Source: JAOUEA01 sp035711865
Lineage (GTDB): Bacteria; Actinomycetota; UBA4738; HRBIN12
Reading direction: 5' to 3'
DNA: 35,379 bases
Assembly (NCBI GenBank): GCA_035711865.1
Contig: DASTBT010000105.1
Coordinates: 1 to 35,379 of the forward strand
The notes below the pieces were generated by a model, which was given only the letters and a program-made list of their open reading frames with translations, made no database searches and was not told the origin of the DNA. A program made the translations under genes and the position numbers. Each line of letters begins with the position of its first letter. The stretch's first letter is position 1. Shown piece after piece: positions 17,700 to 25,423 of the stretch.

Positions 17700-18701
17700 G
17701 TGGCGAGCGCCACCACCCAAGTCAAGATCCTCGTGCCGGGCAACCAACCGATGGTCGCCCTCCTCGGCCAGCGCGACGTCTTCCTGAAGTTGATCGAGTC
17801 GGCCTTCGACTGCCGCATCCTCGTTCGGGGGAACGAGATCACTGTGACCGGTCGCGAGCAGGAGGCGGAGCGCGTCGCGCGCATCTTCGAAGAGCTGCTC
17901 GTGCTGCTCGAACAGGGTCATGAGCTCACCGACTCCGCCGTCGGGCAGACGATCGCACTCGTGAAGGGCGATCGCGACGCGACCGGTGACGGCGTCGAGC
18001 TGCGGCCGTCCGAGGTCCTCGGCGATCGGTTGCTCACAGCCAGGGGCAAGGCCATCACGCCGAAGACGATGGGGCAGAAGCGCTTCGTCGATGCGATGCG
18101 CGCCAACACCGTCACGTTCGCGATCGGGCCCGCGGGCACCGGCAAGACGTACCTCGCCGTGGCCACGGCCGTGCGGGCGCTGCACGACCGGCAGGTCTCG
18201 CGACTGATCCTCACCCGCCCCGCTGTCGAGGCCGGGGAGCGGCTGGGCTACCTGCCGGGAACCCTGTACGAGAAGATCGACCCGTACATGCGCCCGCTCT
18301 ACGACGCCCTGTTCGAGATGACCGGCGCCGAGACCCTGCCCCGGTTGATGGAGCGAGGCACCGTCGAGGTCGCGCCGCTCGCGTACATGCGGGGCCGCAC
18401 CCTGAACGACGCCTTCGTGATCCTCGACGAGGCCCAGAACACCACTCCCGAGCAGATGAAGATGTTCCTGACCCGTATCGGGTTCGGGTCGAAGGCGGTG
18501 ATCAACGGCGATGCCACCCAGGTGGACCTCGAGCACGGGCGGAAGAGCGGGCTCGTGGTGGTCGAAGACATCCTCGACGAGGTCGACGACATCGCGTTCT
18601 GCCACCTCGGTGGTCGCGACGTCGTCCGCCACAAGATCGTGCAGGACATCGTGGAGGCCTACGATCGGTTCGGGCAGCAGGACCCGCAGGTGCGGCCATG
18701 A
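17700..18701 (+). CDS. phoH: PhoH-family ATPase
   Basis: A 333-residue PhoH-like protein. After a short KH-like N-terminal region (VLVRGNEITVTGREQEAERV), the ATPase core has Walker A GPAGTGKT at residues 143-150 and Walker B VILDEAQN with Asp at 243. LTRPAVEAGERLGYLPG and NTTPEQMKMFLTRIG are conserved PhoH stretches. The family is a phosphate-starvation-related ATPase, often neighbour to ybeY, and thought to act in RNA metabolism. GTG 17700 gives the conserved VASATTQVKILVPG start; in-frame ATG 17616 would add 28 Pro/Arg-rich residues. No clear ribosome binding site is present at 17700. The stop overlaps ybeY in ATGA. Confidence 0.92.
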   Translation: MASATTQVKILVPGNQPMVALLGQRDVFLKLIESAFDCRILVRGNEITVTGREQEAERVARIFEELLVLLEQGHELTDSAVGQTIALVKGDRDATGDGVELRPSEVLGDRLLTARGKAITPKTMGQKRFVDAMRANTVTFAIGPAGTGKTYLAVATAVRALHDRQVSRLILTRPAVEAGERLGYLPGTLYEKIDPYMRPLYDALFEMTGAETLPRLMERGTVEVAPLAYMRGRTLNDAFVILDEAQNTTPEQMKMFLTRIGFGSKAVINGDATQVDLEHGRKSGLVVVEDILDEVDDIAFCHLGGRDVVRHKIVQDIVEAYDRFGQQDPQVRP

Positions 18702-19174
18702 ACGCGAGGACGACGAACGACGACGACGGCGGGTATCCGAGGGTCCTGGTCTCGAACCGCATGACCGACGCGCCGGCGGTGGTGCTCGATGGGCACGCGC
18801 TCGCCGACCTCGCGCGTGCCACGCTCGTCGGAGAGGGGCTCGTCGACGTCGAGCTGTCGCTGGCGTTCGTGGATGACGAGGAGATCGCCGCGCTGCACGA
18901 GCGCTACATGCACGAAGCCGGTCCCACCGACGTGCTCACGTTCCCGCTCGATGACGAGCACGACGTCGATGAGCGAGGCGTCCGGGTCCTGGGTGACGTG
19001 GTGATCGCACCGCAGGTGGCCGCCCGGAACAACCCAAACGATCCGGGCTCGGAGCTGCGGCTGCTGGTCGTGCACGGAGTCCTCCACGCGCTCGGTTACG
19101 ACCACGAGGAGGACCAAGAGCGTCTCGAGATGTGGGCGCGGCAGGAGCGCTACAGCGGGGTGGCCGTGCCGTGA
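18698..19174 (+). CDS. ybeY: Endoribonuclease YbeY
   Basis: A 158-residue protein with the metal-binding motif HGVLHALGYDHEED; H126, H130 and H136 are the zinc ligands of the family. MHEAGPTDVLTFPLDD and LGDVVIAPQVA are further signatures. YbeY takes part in 16S rRNA 3' maturation and ribosome quality control. The ATG overlaps the phoH stop and the stop overlaps the next start (GTGA), so it is translated as part of the chain. ATG 18761 (MTDAPAVVLDG) is a possible later start, since the first 21 residues are charged and non-conserved in look. Confidence 0.95.
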   Translation: MNARTTNDDDGGYPRVLVSNRMTDAPAVVLDGHALADLARATLVGEGLVDVELSLAFVDDEEIAALHERYMHEAGPTDVLTFPLDDEHDVDERGVRVLGDVVIAPQVAARNNPNDPGSELRLLVVHGVLHALGYDHEEDQERLEMWARQERYSGVAVP

Positions 19175-20445
19175 CCTGGATGTGGGTACTCGTCGTCGTG
19201 CTGGTCGTGCTCGGATCGCTGCTCGCGCTGGCCGAGTCCTCACTCACTCGCATGACTCGCGTGAAGGCGCTCGCTCTCGAAGAGGAAGGGCGCCGGAACG
19301 CCGCGCTGCTCGTGCGGCTCGAGACCGACCCGCCCCGCTACCTGAACTCGGTCTACCTCGCGGTGATGATCGTGCAGAACGGTTCGGCGATCCTGGTCGC
19401 GATCCTCGCCGAGCGCGAGTTCGGCGGCCTGGGCATCTCCATCGCGTCGCTCGTGTTCACCCTGCTCTACTTCGTCTTCGTCGAGGCGATGTCGAAGACG
19501 TTCGGCGTGCTGCATTCGGACCGCGTGGCGCTCGCGCTCGCACCGCTCGTCTGGTTCCTCGGACGGTTGCTGGCCTGGCCGACGCGCGGGCTCATCGGCC
19601 TCGCGAACGTGCTGCTGCCGGGGAAGGGCATCAAGGCCGGACCGTTCGTGAGCGAGGAAGAGATCCGCTCGATGGTGCAGGTCGGCACCGAGGAAGGATC
19701 GATCGACGAAGGCGAGCGAGCGCTGATCCATTCGATCTTCGAGTTCGGCGACACGATCGCTCGTGAGGTGATGGTGCCGCGGCCGGACATCATCGCGATC
19801 GAGGACGACAAGGCGCTCCGCGACGTCCAGGCGCTCGTGCTCACCCACGGCACGTCGCGCATCCCGGTGTACGACGCCGACGAGGACCTCGACTCGGTGA
19901 TCGGCATCGTGTTCGCCAAGGACGTGCTGAAGGCGCTCCATCAGGGCAAACACGACATGCCGCTCGCCGACATCGTCCGCGAAGCGCGCTGGGTACCCGA
20001 GTCGAAGAAGGCGGCCGACCTGCTGAAGGAGATGCAGCGAGAGAAGTTCCACATGGCGCTCGTGACCGACGAGTACGGGTCGGTCACCGGCCTCGTCTCG
20101 CTCGAGGACCTGCTCGAGGAGCTGGTCGGCGAGATCACCGACGAGTACGACCGTGAGGAGCCCGAGTTCGAGCAGGTGGCCGACAGCGTCTACCGCACGA
20201 GCGGCAAGACCTCGATCGACGACCTCAACGAGCTGCTCGACGTGGACCTGCCAGACGAGGACTGGGACACCGTGGCGGGGTTGGTCCTCGATCTCCTCGG
20301 TCACATCCCCGACGAGGGCGAGGAGTGCCGGATCGACGGGCTCACGTTCACCGCCGAGGAGGTCAAGGGCAGGCGCATCGAGAGCGTCTTGATCACCCGG
20401 GACCCCGACGCGGAACCGTCGCTCGTAGAGGAGCCGGCGACGTGA
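19171..20445 (+). CDS. CNNM/HlyC-CorC family transporter-associated protein with CBS domains
   Basis: A 424-residue protein: GTG 19171 overlaps the ybeY stop. An N-terminal DUF21/CNNM membrane domain spans about residues 1-150 (WVLVVVLVVLGSLLALAESSLTR, then several hydrophobic segments). VSEEEIRSMVQVGTEEGSIDE leads into two CBS domains (VMVPRPDIIAIEDD to VIGIVFAKDVLKAL, and VPESKKAADLLKEMQREK to VSLEDLLEELVGEI). The C-terminal CorC_HlyC domain includes VYRTSGKTSIDDLNELLDVDL. The family is implicated in magnesium or cobalt efflux. It belongs to the ybeY-cdd-era chain by GTGA overlaps at both ends. Confidence 0.93.
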   Translation: MTWMWVLVVVLVVLGSLLALAESSLTRMTRVKALALEEEGRRNAALLVRLETDPPRYLNSVYLAVMIVQNGSAILVAILAEREFGGLGISIASLVFTLLYFVFVEAMSKTFGVLHSDRVALALAPLVWFLGRLLAWPTRGLIGLANVLLPGKGIKAGPFVSEEEIRSMVQVGTEEGSIDEGERALIHSIFEFGDTIAREVMVPRPDIIAIEDDKALRDVQALVLTHGTSRIPVYDADEDLDSVIGIVFAKDVLKALHQGKHDMPLADIVREARWVPESKKAADLLKEMQREKFHMALVTDEYGSVTGLVSLEDLLEELVGEITDEYDREEPEFEQVADSVYRTSGKTSIDDLNELLDVDLPDEDWDTVAGLVLDLLGHIPDEGEECRIDGLTFTAEEVKGRRIESVLITRDPDAEPSLVEEPAT

Positions 20446-20861
20446 CGTCGATCGACACCGAGACGTTGGATCGCATGGTCGCGGCGGCCCGCGAGATCCG
20501 GGGCAAGGCGTACGCTCCGTACAGCGGGTTCCACGTGGGCGCGGCGCTGCTCGCGGGAGACGAGGTCTTCGCCGCCGTCAACGTCGAGAACGCGAGCTAC
20601 CCGGTCTCGGTCTGTGCCGAGCGCAACGCCGTGGCCATGGCCGTCGCCGCCGACGCCGCGTCGAGCGCGCGGGCCGTGGCCGTGGTGACCGATGCCGACG
20701 ACCCGACACCCCCGTGCGGCGGGTGCCGGCAGGTGCTGTTCGAGTTCGGCGGGCCAGGCCTGGCCGTGATCGCGGAGTCGGCCGACGGCTCCCAACGGCG
20801 GGTCTGGTCGCTCGACGAGTTGCTGCCCCACGCGTTCGGCCCCGGCCACCTCGACCGGTGA
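20442..20861 (+). CDS. cdd: Cytidine deaminase
   Basis: A 139-residue protein of the zinc-dependent deaminase family. The zinc ligands and proton shuttle are in CAERNA (C58, E60) and PCGGC (C92, C95); YAPYSGFHVGAALL and NVENASYP are typical of cytidine/deoxycytidine deaminases. It converts cytidine to uridine in pyrimidine salvage. GTG 20442 is in the GTGA overlap with the gene before, and its own stop overlaps era. The context cdd-era is common in Gram-positives. Confidence 0.95.
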   Translation: MTSIDTETLDRMVAAAREIRGKAYAPYSGFHVGAALLAGDEVFAAVNVENASYPVSVCAERNAVAMAVAADAASSARAVAVVTDADDPTPPCGGCRQVLFEFGGPGLAVIAESADGSQRRVWSLDELLPHAFGPGHLDR

Positions 20862-21748
20862 CCGGAGGCTTCCGCTCGGGCGTCGTCGCCGTCGTCGGCC
20901 GTCCCAACGTCGGGAAGTCGACGCTCGTGAACGCCCTGGTGGGCGAGCAGGTCGCGATCGTCTCGGACAAGCCCCAGACGACCAGGCGCGACATCCGAGC
21001 GATCCGAACCGCCGACGGGGTCCAGGTCGTGTTCACCGACACCCCTGGGTTCCACAAGCCCCGCACGGCCCTCGGTGTGCGCCTGAACGACCTGGTCAGC
21101 GATGCCGTCGAGGGTGTCGACGCGGTGGTGCAGGTCGTCGACGCGGCCGCCGGCGTGGGGCGCGGCGACGCGTACGTGTACGAACACCAGGTCGCATCGG
21201 CCGACACGCCGACCCGGATCTGTGCCGTGAACAAGATCGATCGGATCCGTCATCACGAGGTCGTGCCGCAGCTCGCGGCCGCCGCAGACCTCGGCGACTG
21301 GGACGAGATCGTGCCGGTCTCGGCGGCGGGCGGCATCGGCGTCCACACCCTGCTCGGGCTCCTCGAGGCCCAGATGCCGGAGGGGCCGGCGCTCTTCCCG
21401 GACGGCGAGGTGACCGATCTGCCGACCGAGGTGCGCATCGCCGAGCTCGTGCGCGAACAGGCATTGGCGGTCACCCGCGAGGAGGTGCCGCATTCGGTGG
21501 CCGTGGTCGTCGACGAGATCGAGCGGGAGAACGGGATCGCGCGCATCTACGCCTCGATCGTCGTCGAGCGCGACTCCCAGAAGGGCATCCTGATCGGGGC
21601 GGCAGGGCAGACCCTCAAGTCGATCGGCTCTCGGGCACGGGAGCGGATCGAACCGCTCGTGGGAGACCGGGTCTTCCTCGATCTTCGCGTCAAGGTCATG
21701 AAGGAGTGGCAGCGCGACCCGAAGGCGCTCGACCGTCTCGGCTTCTGA
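20858..21748 (+). CDS. era: GTPase Era
   Basis: A 296-residue GTPase. G1 is GRPNVGKS at residues 14-21, QTTRRDI is the Era G2 region, DTPGFHKP is G3 and NKID is G4. The C-terminal KH domain that binds the 3' end of 16S rRNA is present (KGILIGAAGQTLKSIGSRARE; LRVKVMKEWQRD). It acts in 30S assembly at the membrane. GTG 20858 gives the GTGA overlap with cdd. It is the last gene of the forward run; an opposing gene ends 11 bases later. Confidence 0.96.
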   Translation: MTGGFRSGVVAVVGRPNVGKSTLVNALVGEQVAIVSDKPQTTRRDIRAIRTADGVQVVFTDTPGFHKPRTALGVRLNDLVSDAVEGVDAVVQVVDAAAGVGRGDAYVYEHQVASADTPTRICAVNKIDRIRHHEVVPQLAAAADLGDWDEIVPVSAAGGIGVHTLLGLLEAQMPEGPALFPDGEVTDLPTEVRIAELVREQALAVTREEVPHSVAVVVDEIERENGIARIYASIVVERDSQKGILIGAAGQTLKSIGSRARERIEPLVGDRVFLDLRVKVMKEWQRDPKALDRLGF

Positions 21749-21759
21749 TCGAGGATGGT

Positions 21760-22245
21760 TCACCGGGAGCCGTACTGCACGAACGTCCCCACGATGGCCC
21801 CGTACAGGACGTGCGCGACGAGTCCCACCAGGGGCGTGGCCGGGCCGTAGTTCCGCATCATGAACCCCGGCTCCTCCAGGAGTGTGTGCTCCTTCGACGA
21901 GCTGAACCCCGATCCCATCCTCGGATGCACGATCGGCAGCAACACGTTGACGAGCGCGGTCCCGGCGAACGCCGCCTGGGCGACCCCCAACGCGGCGCCG
22001 AGGGCGGCCCCGCTCGCCTGCAGCGTCACGAACAGCACGAAGTATCCGAGGGCGAACAGGATCCCGAACGAGAAGTGCGCCACGTAGCCGATCGCCTTCG
22101 CGCGCCGGCGTGACGTGGTCAGCGCGGTTCCCAGCAGGAAGGGAAGATCGATCCGGGTCAGGCGCAGCTCCGTCGCCGCCCTGAGCACGGTCGTGAGCAC
22201 GAGCGTGCCCGCCAACCCCCCGACGACGGCCGGCCAGACGTTCAC
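21760..22245 (-). CDS. Small four-helix integral membrane protein
   Basis: A 161-residue protein with about four hydrophobic segments (VWPAVVGGLAGTLVLTTVL; GYVAHFSFGILFALGYFVLF; AALGAALGVAQAAFAGTAL; PLVGLVAHVLYGAIVG). Between segments three and four is a polar stretch LPIVHPRMGSGFSSSKEH with two histidines. I cannot name the family securely. GTG 22245 overlaps the stop of the GH15 gene (GTGA), so it is co-translated with it and is the last gene of the minus-strand group. Confidence 0.7.
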   Translation of the reverse strand: MNVWPAVVGGLAGTLVLTTVLRAATELRLTRIDLPFLLGTALTTSRRRAKAIGYVAHFSFGILFALGYFVLFVTLQASGAALGAALGVAQAAFAGTALVNVLLPIVHPRMGSGFSSSKEHTLLEEPGFMMRNYGPATPLVGLVAHVLYGAIVGTFVQYGSR

Positions 22246-24023
22246 GGCGAGGACACGTCCTCGAGGGCCACGGCTGCGCCGATGAGGGCGAGATGCGAGA
22301 GCGCCTGGGGGAAGTTGCCGAGGAACTCGCCGTTGGAGACGTCGATCTCCTCGGAGTACAGCCCGACGTGGTTCGCTCGAGAGCGAAGCTCCTCCATCAG
22401 CGACGACGCTTCGGACCGTCGGCCGGATCGGGCGAGGGCCTCGACGAGCCAGAACGAACATGCGAGGAAGGCACCCTCGGACCCTCGCAGGCCGTCGATA
22501 CCACGATAGCGGTCGAGGAGGGGGCCGCGGCCGAGACCGCGCCGGATCGCATCGATGGTGCAGGTCATCCGCGGATCGCGAGGATCGCGGTACCCGAGCA
22601 GGGCTCCGAGCAGGACCGAGGCGTCCAGCTCGCTGCTTCCCGCGGAGCGCACATAGCTCCTGCGCGACTCGGACCAGCACCGCGATTCGATGAAGGAACC
22701 GATCGCCAGCCGCTGATCGCTCCATCGGTCGACCGACCCGTGGATGTGCCCCCGGCTCGCGAGTCCGATCGCTCGGTCCAGGGCGACCCAGCACATCATC
22801 TTGGAATGGGTGAAGTGCCGGGGCTCGCTGCGAACCTCCCAGATGCCGGAATCGGGCTCTCGCCAGATGTCGCAGACGAGGTCGGCGGTGCGGGCCAACC
22901 GCCGCGCGACTTCGTCGTCGAACGGCCTCCCCGCCTCCATGTAGACCCACGCCGCCTGCATGAGCGACCCGTAGATGTCGAGCTGCACCTGCCCGACCGC
23001 GGCGTTGCCCACGCGCACCGGGACAGATCCTCGGTACCCGGCGAGCGGCAGCTGGGTCTCCGAGGCGCCGACGCCCCCGTCGAGCCCGTAGAGGACCTGC
23101 AGCCGCGGGTGGGTCAGCTGCGACGCGTGCATCAACCACCAGAAGAACGCGTCGGCTTCGGCGACGTATCCGAGGCGCAGGAACGAGGACACGGTGAACG
23201 CCGAGTCGCGGAGCCAGCAGAACCGGTAGTCCCAGTTCCGCTCACCCCCCATCTCCTCCGGCAGCGAGGTCGTCGCGGCGGCGGCCACCGCCCCGGAGGG
23301 GGCGAACACGAGCAGCTTGAGCGCCAAGGCGCTCCGCTCGACGGCGTCTCGCCAAGCTCCGTCGTAGGCGCACACGTGGGCCCAGCTTCGCCAGAACTCG
23401 GCGGTGTCCCTCATGCGGCGCTCGACGTCGCCGCGGCTGGGGAGCACGAGGGGTTCTTGCGACGCCACCGATATCGCGATCGTCGCGTCGCCCTGTGCGA
23501 CGAATCGGCCCTCGATCGACGACGGGCCGAGCCGAGGGGATCCCGCGTTCCATGTGTTGACGGCCAACGCCACGTTCCCCGCCGATGCGACAGGGATGCC
23601 GTGCCGCAGGGCGATCGTGGTCCGATCCCTCCCGTATCCGAACCTCGGTGTGACCGACCATCGCATGGGGACCTCACCCGCGATGCGCTCGACCGTGCGA
23701 GCGAGCTCTCGGAAGGGAGCGAGATCGTCGCCGGGAAGCGTCATCCCGTCGGTCACTCGAACGGCGCCCATCGGCGTCGTGAACTCCGTTACCAGGACGT
23801 TCGTGCCCTCGACGTACCGGTGGGTCGACTCGAACGGGAGGTCGGGGGCGAGCGTGAACGCGCCTCCCGCTCCGGCGTCGAGGAGGGAGCCGAACACGCT
23901 GGGGGAGTCCAGATCCGGCAGGCAGAGCCAGTCGATCGATCCGTCGAGCCCGACGAGAGCGATCGTCCGGCCGTCGCCGATCGCCGCGTGGTCGCGGATC
24001 GGCGTGTACCTGTCGATATCCAT
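22242..24023 (-). CDS. Glycoside hydrolase family 15 (glucoamylase/trehalase-like)
   Basis: A 593-residue protein whose N-terminus (IRDHAAIGDGRTIALVGLDG, then SIDWLCLPDLDSPSVFGSLLD) is the signature of the bacterial GH15 group, which includes mycobacterial trehalase and glucoamylase-like enzymes. The beta-sandwich N-domain leads to an alpha/alpha-barrel, with NWDYRFCWLRDSAFT near residue 262 and YSEEIDVSNGEFLGNFPQALSH near 555-575, the second catalytic-acid region. It should hydrolyse an alpha-glucoside; which one cannot be read. There is no signal peptide, so it is probably cytosolic. ATG 24023 is chosen by the family start; a GGGAGGG run almost abuts it. Confidence 0.88.
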   Translation of the reverse strand: MDIDRYTPIRDHAAIGDGRTIALVGLDGSIDWLCLPDLDSPSVFGSLLDAGAGGAFTLAPDLPFESTHRYVEGTNVLVTEFTTPMGAVRVTDGMTLPGDDLAPFRELARTVERIAGEVPMRWSVTPRFGYGRDRTTIALRHGIPVASAGNVALAVNTWNAGSPRLGPSSIEGRFVAQGDATIAISVASQEPLVLPSRGDVERRMRDTAEFWRSWAHVCAYDGAWRDAVERSALALKLLVFAPSGAVAAAATTSLPEEMGGERNWDYRFCWLRDSAFTVSSFLRLGYVAEADAFFWWLMHASQLTHPRLQVLYGLDGGVGASETQLPLAGYRGSVPVRVGNAAVGQVQLDIYGSLMQAAWVYMEAGRPFDDEVARRLARTADLVCDIWREPDSGIWEVRSEPRHFTHSKMMCWVALDRAIGLASRGHIHGSVDRWSDQRLAIGSFIESRCWSESRRSYVRSAGSSELDASVLLGALLGYRDPRDPRMTCTIDAIRRGLGRGPLLDRYRGIDGLRGSEGAFLACSFWLVEALARSGRRSEASSLMEELRSRANHVGLYSEEIDVSNGEFLGNFPQALSHLALIGAAVALEDVSSP

Positions 24024-24058
24024 CCCTCCCCAGCGGTTCGGTTCCGGCCAGGCGTCCG

Positions 24059-24502
24059 TCAGCTCCGATCGTGACGCCTCGCGAGCCCGGTGGCCAGTCG
24101 GGCGAGCGAGAGCGCGGCCAGGGCCAGCCCGAAGTCGCGAAGGGCGACGTCGTAGAAGCGGGGAGGATCGGCCGTGAGCAGGTTCACGACGATGCCCCCG
24201 AGCCAGGCGGCCACCAGGTAGCCACCGACGACCGGTCGCACCGCCACGACGATGCCGGCGACGATCTCGATCGCCCCGACCACGTACATGAACTCCTGTG
24301 CGGTGCCGGGCACGAGGCGGTCGAGCCACGGGGCCAGGTAGTTCGGCCAATCGAACATGAAGTTGAAGAACTTGTCCAGGCCGAACAGGATCGGTGCGAC
24401 CGTGAACCCCGATCGCAGGATCCAGAACGCCTGCTCGACTGGGTCGGCCGTCGACACCGATGTTCCGGCGCGGGCGTTCCCGGTGGTGTGGATCGTTGCC
24501 AT
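24059..24502 (-). CDS. DoxX-like small membrane protein
   Basis: A 147-residue protein with four hydrophobic segments. The stretch ILRSGFTVAPILFGLDKFFN followed by LAPWLDRLVPG, then GAIEIVAGIVVAV, matches the DoxX/SURF4-like fold (unknown function; linked to thiosulfate oxidation or redox in some members). AAGGAGG (24510-24516 on the plus strand as CCTCCTT) is seven bases before the ATG, a strong Shine-Dalgarno unlike the leaderless genes around. It lies between the secreted protein gene and GH15, all on the minus strand. Confidence 0.8.
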   Translation of the reverse strand: MATIHTTGNARAGTSVSTADPVEQAFWILRSGFTVAPILFGLDKFFNFMFDWPNYLAPWLDRLVPGTAQEFMYVVGAIEIVAGIVVAVRPVVGGYLVAAWLGGIVVNLLTADPPRFYDVALRDFGLALAALSLARLATGLARRHDRS

Positions 24503-24509
24503 GTCACTG

Positions 24510-24516
24510 CCTCCTT
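24510..24516 (-). promoter_or_regulatory. Strong ribosome binding site of the DoxX-like gene
   Basis: AAGGAGG on the minus strand, seven bases before ATG 24502. Complementary to the 16S 3' end and so decides this start. Confidence 0.7.
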
Positions 24517-24549
24517 CGTGTCGGTTGGGGTGGCGTGAGCCACGCGCGC

Positions 24550-25251
24550 TCAGGCGAACTTGCCCGGGAACTGCTTGATGACGCCGCTGCTCAGCATGTC
24601 CGCCATGTGAAGGATCGCGTCGTGAACGGCGTCGTAGGCCGCGATGTCCTTCTCGAACTCACCGGCGAGCCGATGTGCGGCCTCGGCGAGCGTGAGGTCG
24701 AGGTGCTCGCGCATCATGCGTCGCATCTTCCGAAGCCCCCAGATGTCGGGGTTCGCCTCGTGCAGGAAGCGCGCGATCTGACGACCGTTGCGGTACCAGG
24801 CGCCCGAAGCGTCCTCGAAGGCGGCGTCGTCGCCCGCCTTCGCGGCCACCAGCACGTCGACCGCCACCGTGATGTGCTCGGTCAGCAGCGCCGTCAAGCG
24901 ATGAGCGGCGGCCTTGCCGTAGAACGGCTTGAACGCGTCGCCGATGTCCACCTGGTTCTGCAGCAGGCGATCGGTCGTCGGACCGAGGTCGGGGAGATCG
25001 GCGGCGAAGCTCACGATGACCAGTCGGGTCCACGTGATGTGGTCTTCCCAGAGCTTCCGCATGTCGTCGCGGAAGGCTCGCTTCGCGAACGCCGCTCGAT
25101 CGTGTTCGTGCACGGCGACGGTACGTCCGTCACCTGCCCGTTCGCCCTGCCCGCCCGCGAACGCGGTGAGGCCGGAGAATGCGAGCGTCGCGATCAGCAC
25201 GAACGCGAGGCCGGCTCCGGCAAGGGTCCGGACCTTCCTTCCCTGGATCAT
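24550..25251 (-). CDS. Secreted helical protein with the MRKLWEDHITWTR motif
   Basis: A 233-residue protein with a Sec-type signal peptide (about residues 1-32: basic MIQGRKVR, hydrophobic core, AFAGG). The mature part looks entirely helical, with conserved-looking motifs DMRKLWEDHITWTRL, LLQNQVDIGDAFKPFYG, LLTEHITVAVDVL, MMREHLDLTLAEAAHRL and IAAYDAVHDAILHMADML, each with a His or acidic residue where a metal site could form. I recall Firmicutes homologues with the same motifs, often given misleading enzyme names; no function is established. The strong SD AAGGAGG lies five bases before ATG 25251; an earlier ATG at 25281 has none. Confidence 0.8.
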   Translation of the reverse strand: MIQGRKVRTLAGAGLAFVLIATLAFSGLTAFAGGQGERAGDGRTVAVHEHDRAAFAKRAFRDDMRKLWEDHITWTRLVIVSFAADLPDLGPTTDRLLQNQVDIGDAFKPFYGKAAAHRLTALLTEHITVAVDVLVAAKAGDDAAFEDASGAWYRNGRQIARFLHEANPDIWGLRKMRRMMREHLDLTLAEAAHRLAGEFEKDIAAYDAVHDAILHMADMLSSGVIKQFPGKFA

Positions 25252-25256
25252 GGGTG

Positions 25257-25263
25257 CCTCCTT
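25257..25263 (-). promoter_or_regulatory. Strong ribosome binding site of the secreted protein gene
   Basis: AAGGAGG on the minus strand, five bases before ATG 25251; it decides the start. Confidence 0.7.
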
Positions 25264-25303
25264 CCTTGTCGTAACACCCATTCCTGTTGGTCTTAGATGA
25301 AGA

Positions 25304-25333
25304 GTCCTACACCCCCCACGAGCCTCTCGTCAA
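25304..25333 (-). promoter_or_regulatory. Candidate promoter of the secreted protein gene
   Basis: On the minus strand TTGACG (25333-25328), an 18-base spacer, then TAGGAC (25309-25304). The predicted start is near 25297, giving a leader of about 45 bases that contains the SD. TTCATCTAA (25301-25293) overlaps the start and resembles a motif at 25391. Confidence 0.4.
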
Positions 25334-25390
25334 GGTTATTTCGCCAAGAAGCTCGGGAGTTAGGGCATATATCTCTCCTGCCGCCCCGGA

Positions 25391-25403
25391 TTCATCCAAT
25401 GAA
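25391..25403. promoter_or_regulatory. Candidate operator of the cysteine-rich regulator
   Basis: TTCAT-CCA-ATGAA is a perfect 5-bp inverted repeat placed upstream of the TAAGAT box of the regulator gene. A similar TTCATCTAA occurs on the opposite strand at the divergent promoter. Binding by the regulator is inferred. Confidence 0.35.
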
Positions 25404-25411
25404 CGTTGGTG

Positions 25412-25417
25412 TAAGAT
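25412..25417 (+). promoter_or_regulatory. Leaderless -10 box of the regulator at 25424
   Basis: TAAGAT, six bases before ATG 25424. Confidence 0.55.
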
Positions 25418-25423
25418 TCCTCG

